In this document: in pieces, positions 49,170 through 59,351 of the stretch
Position numbering within the stretch: position 1 is the stretch's first letter
Layout of the letters: every line of letters starts with the position of its first letter
NCBI RefSeq assembly: GCF_900446255.1
Contig: NZ_UIGI01000001.1
Location: 3,932,763-3,996,762, forward strand
Source of the DNA: Buttiauxella agrestis
Lineage (GTDB): Bacteria > Pseudomonadota > Gammaproteobacteria > Enterobacterales > Enterobacteriaceae
Direction of reading: 5' to 3'
DNA: 64,000 nt
Made by a program: the position numbers and the translations under genes
The notes under the pieces: model-generated
Database searches by the model: none
What the model was told of the DNA's origin: nothing
Seen by the model: only the letters and a program-made list of their open reading frames with translations

Positions 49170-50201
49170 ATGATTAAACTTTCAAACATCACCAAAGTGT
49201 TCCAGCAAGGGAATCGCAGCATCCAGGCATTGAATAATGTCAGTTTGCATGTTCCTGCCGGGCAAATTTATGGCGTGATCGGCGCATCAGGTGCTGGGAA
49301 AAGCACACTTATCCGTTGCGTAAACCTACTTGAGCGTCCAACGCAAGGTTCAGTCCAGGTCGATGGCCAGGAACTGACCACGCTTTCTGAAAGCCAGCTG
49401 ACCAAAGCACGCCGTCAGATTGGCATGATTTTTCAGCATTTTAACTTACTATCTTCCCGCACAGTTTACGGCAACGTTGCATTACCGTTGGAGCTGGATA
49501 ATACGCCGCGCGAAGAAATCAAACGCCGGGTATCAGAGTTGCTCGACCTGGTTGGGCTGAGCGAAAAGCACGATGCTTATCCAGCAAACCTGTCCGGCGG
49601 GCAAAAACAGCGCGTAGCGATTGCGCGTGCGCTGGCAAGCAACCCTAAAGTGCTTTTGTGTGATGAAGCCACCAGCGCACTGGATCCAGCAACAACACGT
49701 TCAATTCTGGAATTGCTGAAAGATATCAACCGCCGCCTTGGCCTGACGATTCTCTTAATCACTCATGAAATGGATGTTGTGAAGCGCATCTGTGATTGCG
49801 TCGCAGTCATTAGTGACGGTGAATTAATAGAACAAGACACCGTAAGCGAAGTGTTCTCTCATCCGAAAACACCTCTTGCGCAGCAATTTATTCAATCAAC
49901 GTTGCATCTGGATATTCCGGAAGATTACGCCCAGCGTTTAAGTACAGAGAAAAGCGAGACTACCGTTCCGCTGCTTCGCCTGGAATTTACCGGCCAGTCT
50001 GTTGATGCGCCGCTTCTTTCCGAAACCGCCCGCCGCTTTAATGTGAACAGCAATATCATCAGCGCGCAGATGGATTACGCCGGTGGTGTGAAGTTCGGCA
50101 TTATGCTGTGCGAGTTGCATGGTGAACATCAGGATATGGACGCTGCTATCGCATACCTGCAGCAGCAACATGTAAAAGTAGAGGTGCTGGGTTATGTCTG
50201 A
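49170..50201 (+). CDS. metN: D/L-methionine ABC transporter ATP-binding protein
   Basis: ATPase of the MetNIQ methionine importer (343 residues, same as E. coli). Walker [10 protein letters not shown], signature [15 protein letters not shown], Walker [13 protein letters not shown] and switch His in LITHEMD. A C-terminal ACT-like (C2) domain from about 265 binds methionine and inhibits transport when the internal pool is full. The start [14 protein letters not shown] at 49170 matches the family; the frame open to 49116 is leader. It overlaps metI by 8 bases. Confidence 0.97.
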   Translation: MIKLSNITKVFQQGNRSIQALNNVSLHVPAGQIYGVIGASGAGKSTLIRCVNLLERPTQGSVQVDGQELTTLSESQLTKARRQIGMIFQHFNLLSSRTVYGNVALPLELDNTPREEIKRRVSELLDLVGLSEKHDAYPANLSGGQKQRVAIARALASNPKVLLCDEATSALDPATTRSILELLKDINRRLGLTILLITHEMDVVKRICDCVAVISDGELIEQDTVSEVFSHPKTPLAQQFIQSTLHLDIPEDYAQRLSTEKSETTVPLLRLEFTGQSVDAPLLSETARRFNVNSNIISAQMDYAGGVKFGIMLCELHGEHQDMDAAIAYLQQQHVKVEVLGYV

Positions 50202-50847
50202 GCCAATGATGTGGTTACTCCTTAAAGGAGTGTATGAAACGCTGGCGATGACGTTCGTGTCCGGCTTCTTTGGTTTTGTTCTGGGACTTCCTGTGGGCGT
50301 GCTTCTTTATATTACCCGCCCAAGCCAAATCAGCGCGAACGCGAAGCTTTATAACAGCCTGTCAGCGCTGGTAAATATCTTCCGTTCCATTCCGTTCATT
50401 ATATTACTGGTATGGATGATTCCATTTACCCGGATGATTGTCGGAACCTCGATTGGTCTACAAGCTGCAATCGTGCCGTTAACAGTAGGTGCAGCACCGT
50501 TTATCGCTCGTATGGTAGAAAACGCCCTGTTGGAAATCCCATCAGGCCTGATTGAAGCCTCACGTGCGATGGGCGCAACGCCAATGCAAATTATCCACAA
50601 AGTATTGCTGCCAGAAGCGCTGCCAGGGCTGGTGAATGCCGCCACTATTACGCTGATTACGCTGGTTGGCTATTCCGCAATGGGTGGTGCCGTGGGTGCT
50701 GGCGGTTTAGGTCAGATTGGTTATCAGTATGGTTATATCGGTTATAACGCTACCGTGATGAATACGGTATTAGTGTTATTGGTGGTATTAGTGTATTTAA
50801 TTCAATTCTCAGGCGATCGTATCGTCCGTGCTGTAACTCACAAATAA
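50194..50847 (+). CDS. metI: Methionine ABC transporter permease
   Basis: Inner-membrane channel subunit of MetNIQ (217 residues, five predicted helices). The EAA loop that docks on MetN is visible as [26 protein letters not shown]. It starts inside the end of metN and is followed by metQ after 45 bases. Confidence 0.97.
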   Translation: MSEPMMWLLLKGVYETLAMTFVSGFFGFVLGLPVGVLLYITRPSQISANAKLYNSLSALVNIFRSIPFIILLVWMIPFTRMIVGTSIGLQAAIVPLTVGAAPFIARMVENALLEIPSGLIEASRAMGATPMQIIHKVLLPEALPGLVNAATITLITLVGYSAMGGAVGAGGLGQIGYQYGYIGYNATVMNTVLVLLVVLVYLIQFSGDRIVRAVTHK

Positions 50848-50892
50848 TACGTTCAACACAACATCGTTTTTTACACATAGTAAGGAAGGGAT

Positions 50893-51708
50893 ATGTCTTT
50901 TAAATTTAAAACCTTTGCGGCAGTTGGTGCTCTGATTGGTTCTCTGGCACTCGTGGGTTGTGGTCAAGACGAGAAAGATCCAAACCACATTAAAGTTGGC
51001 GTCATCGTTGGTGCTGAACAACAGGTTGCAGAAGTTGCGGTGAAAGTCGCAAAAGAAAAATATGGCCTGGATGTTGAGCTGGTGACTTTCAACGATTACG
51101 TTCTGCCTAACGAAGCGCTGAGCAAAGGCGACATCGACGCTAACGCCTTCCAGCATAAACCATACCTGGACCAGCAGATCAAAGATCGTGGCTATAAATT
51201 GGTTGGTGTGGGTAATACCTTTGTTTACCCAATCGCTGGCTACTCTAAAAAGATCAAATCTATCGATGAGCTGCAAACTGGCGCGCAGATTGCTCTGCCA
51301 AACGACCCAACTAACCTTGGCCGTTCCCTGCTGCTGCTGCAAAAACAAGGTCTGATCAAACTGAAAGATGGTGTCGGTCTGCTGCCAACTGTTCTGGATG
51401 TGACTGAGAACCCTAAAAATCTGAAACTGGTTGAGCTGGAAGCACCACAGTTGCCACGTTCTTTGGACGATGCTCAGATTGCACTCGCTATCATCAACAC
51501 TACTTACGCAAGCCAGATTGGCCTGACTCCAGCGAAAGACGGTATCTTCGTTGAAGATAAAGACTCTCCATACGTAAACCTGATCGTTTCCCGCGAAGAC
51601 AACAAAGACGCTGAAAACGTGAAGAAATTCGTTCAGGCTTATCAGTCTGATGAAGTTTACGAAGCAGCAAACAAAGTCTTCAACGGCGGCGCAGTAAAAG
51701 GCTGGTAA
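50893..51708 (+). CDS. metQ: Methionine-binding lipoprotein MetQ
   Basis: Periplasmic substrate-binding lipoprotein (271 residues) of MetNIQ, binding D- and L-methionine. Signal peptide with lipobox LVGC (Cys23), then the NlpA/MetQ-type domain (HIKVGVIVGAEQQVAEVA...LVTFNDYVLPNEALS, NAFQHKPYL). AAGGAAGGGAT precedes the ATG. The operon ends with a terminator shortly after. Confidence 0.97.
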   Translation: MSFKFKTFAAVGALIGSLALVGCGQDEKDPNHIKVGVIVGAEQQVAEVAVKVAKEKYGLDVELVTFNDYVLPNEALSKGDIDANAFQHKPYLDQQIKDRGYKLVGVGNTFVYPIAGYSKKIKSIDELQTGAQIALPNDPTNLGRSLLLLQKQGLIKLKDGVGLLPTVLDVTENPKNLKLVELEAPQLPRSLDDAQIALAIINTTYASQIGLTPAKDGIFVEDKDSPYVNLIVSREDNKDAENVKKFVQAYQSDEVYEAANKVFNGGAVKGW

Positions 51709-51741
51709 GTTTCCATTCTTCTATTTTTGCGTAAATAATCT

Positions 51742-51770
51742 AAGACGGGCTTATGCCCGTCTTGTTATTT
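51742..51770 (+). terminator. Terminator of metNIQ
   Basis: Stem AAGACGGGC-TTAT-GCCCGTCTT followed by GTTATTT. Confidence 0.85.
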
Positions 51771-51822
51771 GTACGAGAGCTTGGTTCAATAATCGCGTTT
51801 TATCATTCATTGAGGAAAAATT

Positions 51823-52227
51823 ATGCGTGCTTTACCGATCTGTTTATTAGCAGTCATGCTCAGCGGCTGTACAATGCTAAGCAGATCCCCCGTTGAACCT
51901 ATCAAAAGCACTGCTACGCCGCCGAAAGCCGAGCCTGCGAAACCAAAGGTCGTTAAACCAGCACCCGTAAAAATCTATACCAATGCTGAAGAGTTGATAG
52001 GCAAACCATTCCGCGATCTCGGTGAAGTCAGTGGCGATTCATGCCAGGTTAGCAATCAGGATTCTCCTCCTAATATCCCGACAGCTCGTAAACGCTTGCA
52101 AATTAACGCATCAAAAATGAAAGCAAACGCGGTGCTGTTGCATAGTTGTGATGTGACTAGCGGCACGCCAGGTTGCTACCGTCAGGCCGTTTGTGTTGGG
52201 TCTGCGTTAAACGTATCAGCAAAATGA
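51823..52227 (+). CDS. rcsF: RcsF, outer-membrane lipoprotein sensor of the Rcs system
   Basis: A 134-residue lipoprotein that detects envelope damage and signals through IgaA to the Rcs phosphorelay. Lipobox LSGC (Cys16), then a Pro/Lys-rich linker (PPKAEPAKPKVVKPAPVK) that can thread through outer-membrane proteins, then a disulphide-bonded domain with four Cys (GDSCQVS, LLHSCDVTSGTPGCYRQAVC). The stop overlaps the start of trmO (ATGA). Confidence 0.96.
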   Translation: MRALPICLLAVMLSGCTMLSRSPVEPIKSTATPPKAEPAKPKVVKPAPVKIYTNAEELIGKPFRDLGEVSGDSCQVSNQDSPPNIPTARKRLQINASKMKANAVLLHSCDVTSGTPGCYRQAVCVGSALNVSAK

Positions 52228-52931
52228 CAGCCTTTAGTTTTGAGCAAATTGGCGTTATTCACTCTCCTTATAAAGAGAAGTTTGCCGTTCCCCGCCAACC
52301 CGGTTTAGTCACTGATGGCGGTGGCGAATTGCATTTACTGCCCCCGTATAATGTGGCAGATGCCGTTCGCGGCCTCGAAGGCTTTAGCCATCTATGGCTG
52401 CTTTTTGTCTTCCACCAAACGATGGAAGGTGGCTGGCGGCCCACGGTACGTCCGCCGCGGCTCGGTGGGAACGCGAGGATGGGCGTATTTGCTACGCGTT
52501 CAACCTTTCGCCCGAATCCTATCGGCATGTCTTTGGTCGAGCTGAAAGGGATTCGTTGCCAAAAAGATCAGGTCATTTTGCAGTTGGGCAGTCTGGATTT
52601 AGTCGATGGTACGCCGGTCGTTGATATCAAACCTTATTTACCATTTGCCGAAGCGATACCAGAAGCCGTTGCGGGTTACGCGCAAAATGCTCCCGCTGCC
52701 GATATGCCGGTTTATTTCACGCCAGAAGTACAACAGCAATTATCGTTACTCGATAAACCCTATCCGTACATTGAGCGTTTTATCCGCCAGGTGCTGGCAC
52801 AAGACCCACGCCCGGCCTATCGTAAAGATGAAGACCCAGGGAAAAGCTACGCCGTTTCATTGCTAGATTTTAATGTTCGCTGGCGTGTAACCGAGCACGG
52901 CTCAGAAGTGTTTGCCGTTGAGAACCGTTAA
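52224..52931 (+). CDS. trmO: tRNA (adenine37-N6)-methyltransferase TrmO
   Basis: SAM-dependent enzyme (235 residues, formerly TsaA/YaeB) that adds the N6-methyl group to t6A37 of threonine tRNAs. It has the all-beta TrmO fold with the block GLEGFSHLWLLFVFHQT, then RPPRLGGNARMGVFATRSTFRPNPIGMS. The start MTAFSFEQIGVIHSPYKEKF at 52224 overlaps the rcsF stop by 4 bases. Confidence 0.95.
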   Translation: MTAFSFEQIGVIHSPYKEKFAVPRQPGLVTDGGGELHLLPPYNVADAVRGLEGFSHLWLLFVFHQTMEGGWRPTVRPPRLGGNARMGVFATRSTFRPNPIGMSLVELKGIRCQKDQVILQLGSLDLVDGTPVVDIKPYLPFAEAIPEAVAGYAQNAPAADMPVYFTPEVQQQLSLLDKPYPYIERFIRQVLAQDPRPAYRKDEDPGKSYAVSLLDFNVRWRVTEHGSEVFAVENR

Positions 52932-53044
52932 TTTATCGCCCTTCTCTTTTGACATTCCTGCCACACTGGTAAACTAAAACACTTATTTTGCATCAGGCTA
53001 CTCAGGTAGCCAGTTATCTGCCGTTCAAATGGAACCGTAACAAC

Positions 53045-54763
53045 ATGCGTACTAGCCAATATCTGCTCTCCACATTGAAGGAGACACCAGCCGACGCCGA
53101 GGTCATCAGTCATCAACTGATGCTTCGCGCCGGGATGATCCGCAAACTCGCTTCCGGTTTATATACCTGGTTGCCGACCGGTTTGCGTGTTCTGAAAAAA
53201 GTCGAAAACATCGTGCGTGAAGAAATGAACAACGCCGGTGCAATCGAGGTGTGTATGCCTGTGGTTCAGCCCGCTGACTTATGGCAAGAAAGTGGTCGTT
53301 GGGAACAATATGGCCCAGAGCTGCTGCGTTTTGTTGACCGTGGCGATCGTCCATTTGTCCTCGGCCCAACTCACGAAGAAGTCATCACTGACTTGATTCG
53401 TAATGAACTCAGTTCGTACAAACAACTGCCACTGAACTTCTTCCAGATTCAGACTAAGTTCCGTGACGAAGTTCGCCCACGTTTCGGTGTGATGCGTTCC
53501 CGTGAATTCCTGATGAAAGACGCTTACTCTTTCCATACCTCTCAGGAATCCTTGCAGGAAACTTACGATGCGATGTATCAGGCCTACAGCAAAATCTTCA
53601 CCCGTATGGGTCTGGATTTCCGCGCAGTAGAAGCTGATACCGGTTCTATTGGTGGCAGCGCTTCTCATGAATTCCAGGTGCTGGCACAAAGCGGCGAAGA
53701 TGATGTCATCTTCTCGACCGAATCTGATTACGCAGCGAATATCGAGTTTGCAGAAGCAGTTGCTCCGGCTGGCGGCCGTGCAGCACCAGCCGTTGAAATG
53801 ACACAGATTGATACTCCGAATGCGAAAACCATCGCTGAGTTGGTTGAGCAGTTCAACCTGCCAGTTGAAAAAACAGTCAAAACGCTGATGGTTAAAGCGG
53901 CTGAAGGTAGCGCTTACCCACTGGTTGCTTTGCTGGTTCGCGGCGATCATGAGCTGAACGAAGTTAAAGCCGAAAAACTGCCGCAAGTTGCTGCCCCGCT
54001 GACTTTCGCAACCGAAGAAGAAATTCGTGCGGTAGTTAAAGCAGGTCCAGGTTCCCTTGGTCCAGTTAATCTGCCAATCCCTGTGGTTGTTGACCGTACC
54101 GTTGCTGCAATGAGCGATTTCGCGGCTGGCGCAAACATCGATGGCAAACACTTCGTTGGTATTAACTGGGAACGTGACGTTGCGCTGCCAGAAGTTGCTG
54201 ATATCCGTAATGTTGTCGAAGGCGATCCAAGCCCGGACGGTAAAGGCACTCTGCTGATTAAGCGCGGTATCGAAGTCGGCCACATCTTCCAGCTCGGCAC
54301 GAAATATTCAGAAGCGATGAAAGCCTCTGTTCAGGGTGAAGATGGTCGTAACCAGACACTGACCATGGGTTGCTACGGTATCGGTGTGACTCGCGTAGTG
54401 GCAGCAGCCATTGAGCAGAACAACGACGAGCGCGGCATCCTGTGGCCAGATGCTATTGCACCTTTCCAGGTTGCTATTCTGCCGATGAATATGCACAAGT
54501 CTTTCCGCGTGAAAGAACTGGCTGAAGAGCTGTACTCCACTCTGCGTGCTAAAGGCATTGAAGTGCTGATGGACGACCGTAAAGAGCGTCCAGGCGTGAT
54601 GTTTGCTGACATGGAACTGATTGGTATTCCACACACTGTTGTTATCGGCGATCGCAATCTCGATAGCGAAGAAGTTGAATACAAAAATCGCCGTGAAGGT
54701 GAGAAGCAGATGATCAAAACCAGCGAAATCATTGATTTCCTGTTGGCCCAGATCCAGCGCTAA
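53045..54763 (+). CDS. proS: Prolyl-tRNA synthetase
   Basis: Class II aminoacyl-tRNA synthetase of 572 residues, same length as E. coli. Motif 2 region [25 protein letters not shown] and motif 3 region [17 protein letters not shown] are clear. Between motifs 2 and 3 (about 225-405) lies the YbaK-type editing insertion that removes mischarged Ala-tRNA(Pro). The C-terminal anticodon-binding domain follows. The start [19 protein letters not shown] at 53045 matches the family. Confidence 0.98.
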   Translation: MRTSQYLLSTLKETPADAEVISHQLMLRAGMIRKLASGLYTWLPTGLRVLKKVENIVREEMNNAGAIEVCMPVVQPADLWQESGRWEQYGPELLRFVDRGDRPFVLGPTHEEVITDLIRNELSSYKQLPLNFFQIQTKFRDEVRPRFGVMRSREFLMKDAYSFHTSQESLQETYDAMYQAYSKIFTRMGLDFRAVEADTGSIGGSASHEFQVLAQSGEDDVIFSTESDYAANIEFAEAVAPAGGRAAPAVEMTQIDTPNAKTIAELVEQFNLPVEKTVKTLMVKAAEGSAYPLVALLVRGDHELNEVKAEKLPQVAAPLTFATEEEIRAVVKAGPGSLGPVNLPIPVVVDRTVAAMSDFAAGANIDGKHFVGINWERDVALPEVADIRNVVEGDPSPDGKGTLLIKRGIEVGHIFQLGTKYSEAMKASVQGEDGRNQTLTMGCYGIGVTRVVAAAIEQNNDERGILWPDAIAPFQVAILPMNMHKSFRVKELAEELYSTLRAKGIEVLMDDRKERPGVMFADMELIGIPHTVVIGDRNLDSEEVEYKNRREGEKQMIKTSEIIDFLLAQIQR

Positions 54764-54783
54764 AATTTAAGCAGTACAAAATA

Positions 54784-54818
54784 AAAAGCCCCGCTCATCA
54801 CCTGGCGGGGCTTTTTTT
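54784..54818 (+). terminator. Terminator of proS
   Basis: Stem AAAGCCCCGC / GCGGGGCTTT followed by a T run. It lies between converging proS and nlpE. Confidence 0.93.
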
Positions 54819-54830
54819 ATGAAGATTTTA

Positions 54831-55529
54831 TCAGTCGTGGCAGGTTTTCTTCGGCTCGAACTTTGCAGCCCGGTCAGCAATAACTGTTTTTCTCAGTTCG
54901 CCACTATCTGGCGAGGCCTGCAAAGTAAAGTGCGCTTCTACCACCAGCAACACCGGCTGGTAATCTTCACCGCGAGCGGCTGCGTAACCACGCTCAAGTT
55001 CCGCATTGCTGGCCACATCAAACGTTTTACCCGTGGCACAATCCTGGAAAATCGCCGCATCAGCCATGTATTTATACATGCCTTTCATGGCCATTGGGGT
55101 TGTAGGCAACGCCGCTTTCATTGGCTTCAAGGTGTAATTGAGTTGGGACTCAATAGAATTGCCGGTACGATCCAACATTTCCAGATCATCACCTTTCGGA
55201 CGGAAGTAGAGCTTTTCACCGTTGCTTTCGGTCAACACTAATTTATCCGCCGTACGCGCCCAACTGCCATATGAGGCAAATACCGCTGGCTCTTTCGCGC
55301 CCTCGTAGCGCTGATTCATGACCCACGAGCCATCTTTTTCTAAAAACAGCGACGTTTCAATTCCTGAACAGTCCGCACAAGGGAGTACACCTCGATAGCT
55401 TTGCTGCATCGGTTGTAGTTCTGCGGCTTGTGTTGGCTGCAAAGTTTGAACTTCAGCCCGGTTATTACAGCCAAAAAGCGCGAACAAGCTGCACACGGCT
55501 ATAGCTGACAATAGAATCTTTTTCACCAT
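54831..55529 (-). CDS. nlpE: NlpE, envelope-stress/adhesion lipoprotein
   Basis: Outer-membrane lipoprotein (232 residues, also CutF) that activates the Cpx two-component system on surface contact or lipoprotein-sorting faults. Lipobox LFGC (Cys21). The N-terminal domain contains the CXXC motif in VLPCADCSGIETSLFLEKDG, and a C-terminal OB-like domain has the second Cys pair (DCATGK ... KKTC). Start MVKKILLSAIAVC. The C-terminus is slightly shorter than in E. coli. Confidence 0.94.
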   Translation of the reverse strand: MVKKILLSAIAVCSLFALFGCNNRAEVQTLQPTQAAELQPMQQSYRGVLPCADCSGIETSLFLEKDGSWVMNQRYEGAKEPAVFASYGSWARTADKLVLTESNGEKLYFRPKGDDLEMLDRTGNSIESQLNYTLKPMKAALPTTPMAMKGMYKYMADAAIFQDCATGKTFDVASNAELERGYAAARGEDYQPVLLVVEAHFTLQASPDSGELRKTVIADRAAKFEPKKTCHD

Positions 55530-55564
55530 CTCTTCCTTCTGCTGGTCAATTTCTTTGTCGATAA

Positions 55565-55984
55565 TTATTCGGGACGACGAACTTTTCCACGAAGCGATTT
55601 CGTCGTGGATTTTTGGGATTTAGAGGCCAGGCGGCGCTCTTTTGACGCTCGTGTAGGGCGCGTCGCTCGTCGGCTTTTCTGCTCAACGGTTAATTCCTGA
55701 ACCAACGAAACTAATCTCGCGACAGCAGCTTCACGATTCATTTCCTGGCTGCGATATTCCTGAGCCTTAATCACCACCACGCCATCAGGCGTAATCAGGT
55801 GATGACTCGCTGCCAGCAAGCGCTCTTTATAATACTCTGGCAGGCTGGAGGCACGAATGTCAAAACGTAAATGGATAGCCGTTGAGGTTTTATTCACATG
55901 CTGGCCGCCCGCTCCTTGCGCGCGGATTGCCGTAATAGTGACTTCATTGTCCGGTATTGCTACCGCCCGGGAGACTTCTATCAT
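55565..55984 (-). CDS. arfB: Peptidyl-tRNA hydrolase ArfB (ribosome rescue)
   Basis: Codon-independent release factor (139 residues, also YaeJ) that frees ribosomes stalled on mRNAs without a stop codon. The catalytic GGQ motif is at 26-28 ([21 protein letters not shown]), and the long basic C-terminal tail ([21 protein letters not shown]...) enters the empty mRNA channel. The ATG at 55984 overlaps the yaeQ stop (TGATG); a TTG one codon earlier is possible but less likely. Confidence 0.95.
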   Translation of the reverse strand: MIEVSRAVAIPDNEVTITAIRAQGAGGQHVNKTSTAIHLRFDIRASSLPEYYKERLLAASHHLITPDGVVVIKAQEYRSQEMNREAAVARLVSLVQELTVEQKSRRATRPTRASKERRLASKSQKSTTKSLRGKVRRPE

Positions 55985-56529
55985 CAATGATGCTGCCAGG
56001 CCGTAAAGTGAATTTCGAGATTATTCTCAGCATCAGACAACCAGATAGCGCCATCCTGGATGGTGGCCTGCAAGTTCATCGAACGCGTACCGAACTCACA
56101 CAATTTCGCCAGTTGTTCATCATCGAGATACCAGATTGAAAGGTTCTGATATTGTTTGAGTTTATTTTGATGCTGCTGCCACCAGATTTCAGCCGCACGG
56201 CTGTTATAGGTAAACAACGCGACTTCACCTGACTGGCTACAGGCTTTTTTCAGGCGTTTTTCATCTGGCAGACCAAGCTCAATCCACAGGTCGATACCCA
56301 TGTGATCGTTACGCTGCCAGATTTCAGGCTCGTCTTCTGCACTTAAACCCCGGCTGAATTGCAGACGCTCGTTGGCATATTTAATCCACGCCAGTAAACG
56401 CAGCATCATACGTTCCTGAGTTTCCGAAGGATGGCGCGCAAGCGTCAGGTTGCTATCCAGGAATTGATTGCGATCGAGATCGGCAATATTCACCATCGCT
56501 TTATAAATTGTCGCTTTTAACGCCATCAC
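55984..56529 (-). CDS. yaeQ: YaeQ family protein
   Basis: A 181-residue protein of the YaeQ family, whose fold is related to PD-(D/E)XK nucleases. Blocks [54 protein letters not shown] and [10 protein letters not shown] are characteristic. A role compensating for loss of RfaH was once proposed for E. coli YaeQ but is not settled. It is translationally coupled to arfB and divergent from yaeP. Confidence 0.93.
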   Translation of the reverse strand: MMALKATIYKAMVNIADLDRNQFLDSNLTLARHPSETQERMMLRLLAWIKYANERLQFSRGLSAEDEPEIWQRNDHMGIDLWIELGLPDEKRLKKACSQSGEVALFTYNSRAAEIWWQQHQNKLKQYQNLSIWYLDDEQLAKLCEFGTRSMNLQATIQDGAIWLSDAENNLEIHFTAWQHH

Positions 56530-56637
56530 ACTTCTCCGAACTCAATTAGGCGATCATTGTAACGAAAACCTCGCTAAAACGCTGTTATCTATTCACTCAA
56601 CCAGAGAGTTGCACTGCTGATATCGGTTTCATCCCTG

Positions 56638-56700
56638 TGGTATAGTCACCTTGCTAAACAGAGTTTATCTTCGTAGGCTTAACTGCATCCCACAGTTAAG
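56638..56700 (+). promoter_or_regulatory. yaeP-rof promoter and leader hairpin
   Basis: Extended -10 TGGTATAGT (56638-56646) followed in the leader by a perfect stem CTTAACTG-N7-CAGTTAAG (56678-56700), ending 30 bases before the yaeP start. It could modulate rof expression. Confidence 0.45.
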
Positions 56701-56730
56701 TCTGAGGTCGGGACTCTGAAAGGAGGGCGT

Positions 56731-56931
56731 GTGGAAAAGTATTGTGAATTAGTACGGCGGCGCTATGCGGAAATAGCCAGCGGAGATTTGGGTTACATTC
56801 CCGATGCACTGGGTTGCGTCCTGAAGGTGCTGAACGAAGTGGCTTCCAACGAAGCACAACCAGAATCTATTAGGGAACAGGCGGCGTATGCTGCCGCGAA
56901 CTTACTGGTGAGCGATTATGTCAATGAATGA
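56731..56931 (+). CDS. yaeP: YaeP family protein
   Basis: A 66-residue conserved enterobacterial protein of unknown function, mostly helical ([31 protein letters not shown]). The start is a GTG with the very strong ribosome site AAAGGAGGG 6 bases upstream. Its end overlaps the start of rof by 8 bases, so the two are translated together; a link to Rho control through rof is only positional. Confidence 0.93.
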   Translation: MEKYCELVRRRYAEIASGDLGYIPDALGCVLKVLNEVASNEAQPESIREQAAYAAANLLVSDYVNE

Positions 56932-57178
56932 TGCCTATCAACCCATCAATTGTGATGATTATGACAATCTCGAGCTCGCCTGCCAGCATCACTTATTATT
57001 GACGCTGGAGTTAAAGAGCGGAGAAGTTTTCAAGGCGAAAGCCAGTGACCTGGTGTCTCGTAAAAACATCGAATATTTGATTCTCGATGATGCCGGAGCC
57101 ACACGCGAAGTTCGCCTCGATAAAATAGCCAGCTTCAGCCATCCTGAAATTGGCACTGTCGTCGTTAGCGAGTCTTGA
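56924..57178 (+). CDS. rof: Rof, Rho-binding antiterminator
   Basis: Rof (YaeO) binds the Rho primary RNA-binding site and inhibits Rho-dependent termination (84 residues). The sequence is close to E. coli Rof throughout ([20 protein letters not shown]..., [32 protein letters not shown]). An Sm-like fold with an N-terminal helix is known for the family. ATG 56924 is chosen by homology; another ATG two codons earlier is also in frame. Confidence 0.95.
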   Translation: MNDAYQPINCDDYDNLELACQHHLLLTLELKSGEVFKAKASDLVSRKNIEYLILDDAGATREVRLDKIASFSHPEIGTVVVSES

Positions 57179-57200
57179 TACGCAAAGTATCCGCATAAGT

Positions 57201-57226
57201 GGGCAGCCCTGGGCTGCCCTTTTTTA
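57201..57226 (+). terminator. Terminator of yaeP-rof
   Basis: Stem GGGCAGCC-CTG-GGCTGCCC followed by a T run that overlaps the stop codon of the converging cytochrome c gene. Confidence 0.92.
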
Positions 57227-57535
57227 TGGCTTCATTGAAGCGTAATAAGCGGCAAGATTGCTGATGTCTTCATCTGACAAACCGCTAACGTAGGCTTTCA
57301 TGATTTCCGCCTGGCCCCCACTGCGCTCACCCTTTTTATAGGCGTGCAAAGAGTGCTCCAGATACGCCTCGTTTTGTCCCGCAAGATTCGGGTACATTGG
57401 CACTGAAACTTTTCCCGCTACACCGTGACATGCCACACACATCATGGCCTTTTGCTCACCCGCGGTGGCATCACCCTTAGCCAGTACAGGTTGGGCACAC
57501 AATAAAACGCCCGCTAAAATAATAATCCTCTTCAT
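57224..57535 (-). CDS. Periplasmic class I cytochrome c
   Basis: A 103-residue single-haem cytochrome with signal peptide 1-19 (...CAQPVLA) and haem motif CVACH (Cys33, Cys36, His37). The rest matches small c553/c4-like domains: [26 protein letters not shown] and [17 protein letters not shown]. An axial Met is probably in [10 protein letters not shown]. It would be matured by the Ccm system in the periplasm; its redox partner is unknown. The ATG overlaps the tilS stop (ATGA), so it is the distal gene of a tilS message. No counterpart lies here in E. coli. Confidence 0.88.
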   Translation of the reverse strand: MKRIIILAGVLLCAQPVLAKGDATAGEQKAMMCVACHGVAGKVSVPMYPNLAGQNEAYLEHSLHAYKKGERSGGQAEIMKAYVSGLSDEDISNLAAYYASMKP

Positions 57536-58842
57536 TGCTTATTCTCCTTTTGCCAGTCGATACGCCAGCATGATTTTTCCGTTGCTTTTCCATCCTGAGT
57601 GACAAAAACACCCAAGGCGGTAATCAATTTATCGCCATAAAATAACAGCGGTGTTCTTTCTCGCGCCCAGGGTGGAATGCCTGATTCTTGCCAGATTTTT
57701 TTCAGACTTCGGCCACGATCACGTCCCACAATATGAAACTGACCGGATGCTTTAAAGCGCACACTTACCGGTTCGTTTTCAAGGGGTGCTCGCACTGCAA
57801 TCCCATCAGCACCTAATTGCAGAATGCCTAAACCTTCTGGCAACGTTAATGGATTAAAAGGCACAGGCCACGGGAGAATTTCATCCCCTAAGCCCTGCAT
57901 GACAGGTAGCCAGTATAATGCGCCCTGGTAACGACGAACTTCATACTTACCAAATTTCAGGCGCGGATTTGCATCTTCTCGGCTCGTTGCCACTTCATCC
58001 CACAAACGAAGCAATGCGCCCCGAGAGGGCATAAGCGCATTTTGCCGGGCAAACCAGCGGCGCAGTAGAGCTGCACGCCGAATGTCACTGAGCGCCTGCA
58101 TAGGTTCAATGAGTAATGCTCCGTCAGCCCGAACCAGGTCATTGAGTTGCTCCGCCAATAGCTCATCGAGAAGTTGCTCTTGCTCACCACACAACTGCGC
58201 GCTGCGGGCAACGCTTTGCGGGAAATGAGGCCAGCGCTGTTGGATTTCAGGGAGGATTTGCAGGCGCAAGAAATTGCGATCGTAGCTGTCGTCCTGGTTA
58301 CTTTCGTCTTCAATCCACGTTAACTGATGTTCTTGTGCCCACACTTCCAGCTCTTTGCGAGTTTGTCCCAACAAAGGCCGAATCAATTCCGTCTCACCAA
58401 AAGGCAAGCGCTCTGGCATGGCCGCTAAACCGGCTGGCCCACTGCCCCGTTTCAGGGCAAGCAAAAATGTTTCGCACTGATCGTCCAGATGCTGTGCAGT
58501 GAGCAATACTTCATGCGGGCTTATGGTGTCGGCCAGTGCCAGGTAACGCGCAGCCCGTGCATGAGCTTCAATACCTAATCCGTCATCAGCCAGCTTTACG
58601 CGTTTTACCTCAAGCGGCACGTTCCATTGCGTGCAAACGTTCTGACAATGCACTGCCCATTCATCGGCATTTTGGCTTAAACCGTGATGAATATGCATGG
58701 CGCGAATATGAAAATTCGCACCATGAGTATCGCGAAGCGTGACCAGTTGATGAAGCAAAACCGTGGAGTCCAGGCCACCACTAAACGCCACCAGCAAATG
58801 TGTGTGCGGTTGCAGTAATTTGATGAGAATAGGAAGTGGCAT
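57532..58842 (-). CDS. tilS: tRNA(Ile)-lysidine synthase
   Basis: Essential ATP-dependent enzyme (436 residues) that converts C34 of the CAU anticodon of a minor tRNA-Ile to lysidine, changing both decoding and charging identity. The N-type ATP-pyrophosphatase P-loop is [14 protein letters not shown] (residues 18-31), followed by the [11 protein letters not shown] region. The TilS substrate-binding domain and the C-terminal TilS_C domain ([20 protein letters not shown]) follow. Full length. It lies 63 bases after yaeR. Confidence 0.96.
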   Translation of the reverse strand: MPLPILIKLLQPHTHLLVAFSGGLDSTVLLHQLVTLRDTHGANFHIRAMHIHHGLSQNADEWAVHCQNVCTQWNVPLEVKRVKLADDGLGIEAHARAARYLALADTISPHEVLLTAQHLDDQCETFLLALKRGSGPAGLAAMPERLPFGETELIRPLLGQTRKELEVWAQEHQLTWIEDESNQDDSYDRNFLRLQILPEIQQRWPHFPQSVARSAQLCGEQEQLLDELLAEQLNDLVRADGALLIEPMQALSDIRRAALLRRWFARQNALMPSRGALLRLWDEVATSREDANPRLKFGKYEVRRYQGALYWLPVMQGLGDEILPWPVPFNPLTLPEGLGILQLGADGIAVRAPLENEPVSVRFKASGQFHIVGRDRGRSLKKIWQESGIPPWARERTPLLFYGDKLITALGVFVTQDGKATEKSCWRIDWQKENKQ

Positions 58843-58864
58843 AGTCAGTAATTAAAATAAGGAT

Positions 58865-58887
58865 TTGCCCGGAACGTTACCGGGCAA
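58865..58887 (-). terminator. Hairpin between yaeR and tilS
   Basis: Perfect stem TTGCCCGG-N7-CCGGGCAA, followed on the minus strand by ATCCTTATTTT. A weak terminator or attenuator after yaeR. Confidence 0.5.
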
Positions 58888-58905
58888 CATGAAGTGAGGC
58901 AAGCG

Positions 58906-59295
58906 TTACTGTTGGTAAAGTTCCAACGGCAGCCCATCGGGGTCATTAAAGAAAGTAAAACGCTTATCCGTGAAAGGATCGATACGCACTGGCTCACATT
59001 TCACACCATGCTTTTCCAGATGCGCGATGGCACTGTCGATATCATCAACACTAAACGCCAGGTGGCGCAGCCCGCAAGCTTCCGGGCGACTTGGCCGCGC
59101 AGGCGGGAAAGGAAATGAGAACAGCTCAATGACGTATTGACCATTTAACGCCAAATCCCCTTTCCACGAGTCTCGTTCCTCACGGTAAGCTTCCGCTTGC
59201 AGCGTAAAACCGAGAACATCACAGTAAAAATGCTTACTGGTTGGGTAGTCCGACGCGATGATTGCGATATGGTGAACTTGCTTTAAACCCAGCAT
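58906..59295 (-). CDS. yaeR: YaeR, VOC (glyoxalase/dioxygenase) family protein
   Basis: A 129-residue two-module VOC metalloprotein. Metal ligands are likely His in KQVHHIAIIASDY, Glu in YVIELFSFPFP, His in LRHLAFSVDDID and Glu in DGLPLELYQQ. Related to glyoxalase I, but the true substrate is unknown. It lies downstream of ldcC on the same strand. Confidence 0.92.
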   Translation of the reverse strand: MLGLKQVHHIAIIASDYPTSKHFYCDVLGFTLQAEAYREERDSWKGDLALNGQYVIELFSFPFPPARPSRPEACGLRHLAFSVDDIDSAIAHLEKHGVKCEPVRIDPFTDKRFTFFNDPDGLPLELYQQ

Positions 59296-59351
59296 AAATG
59301 CTCCTTAATCTTTTCTGCACGGTAACTATCAGAATTCGCTAAATCAAGACG

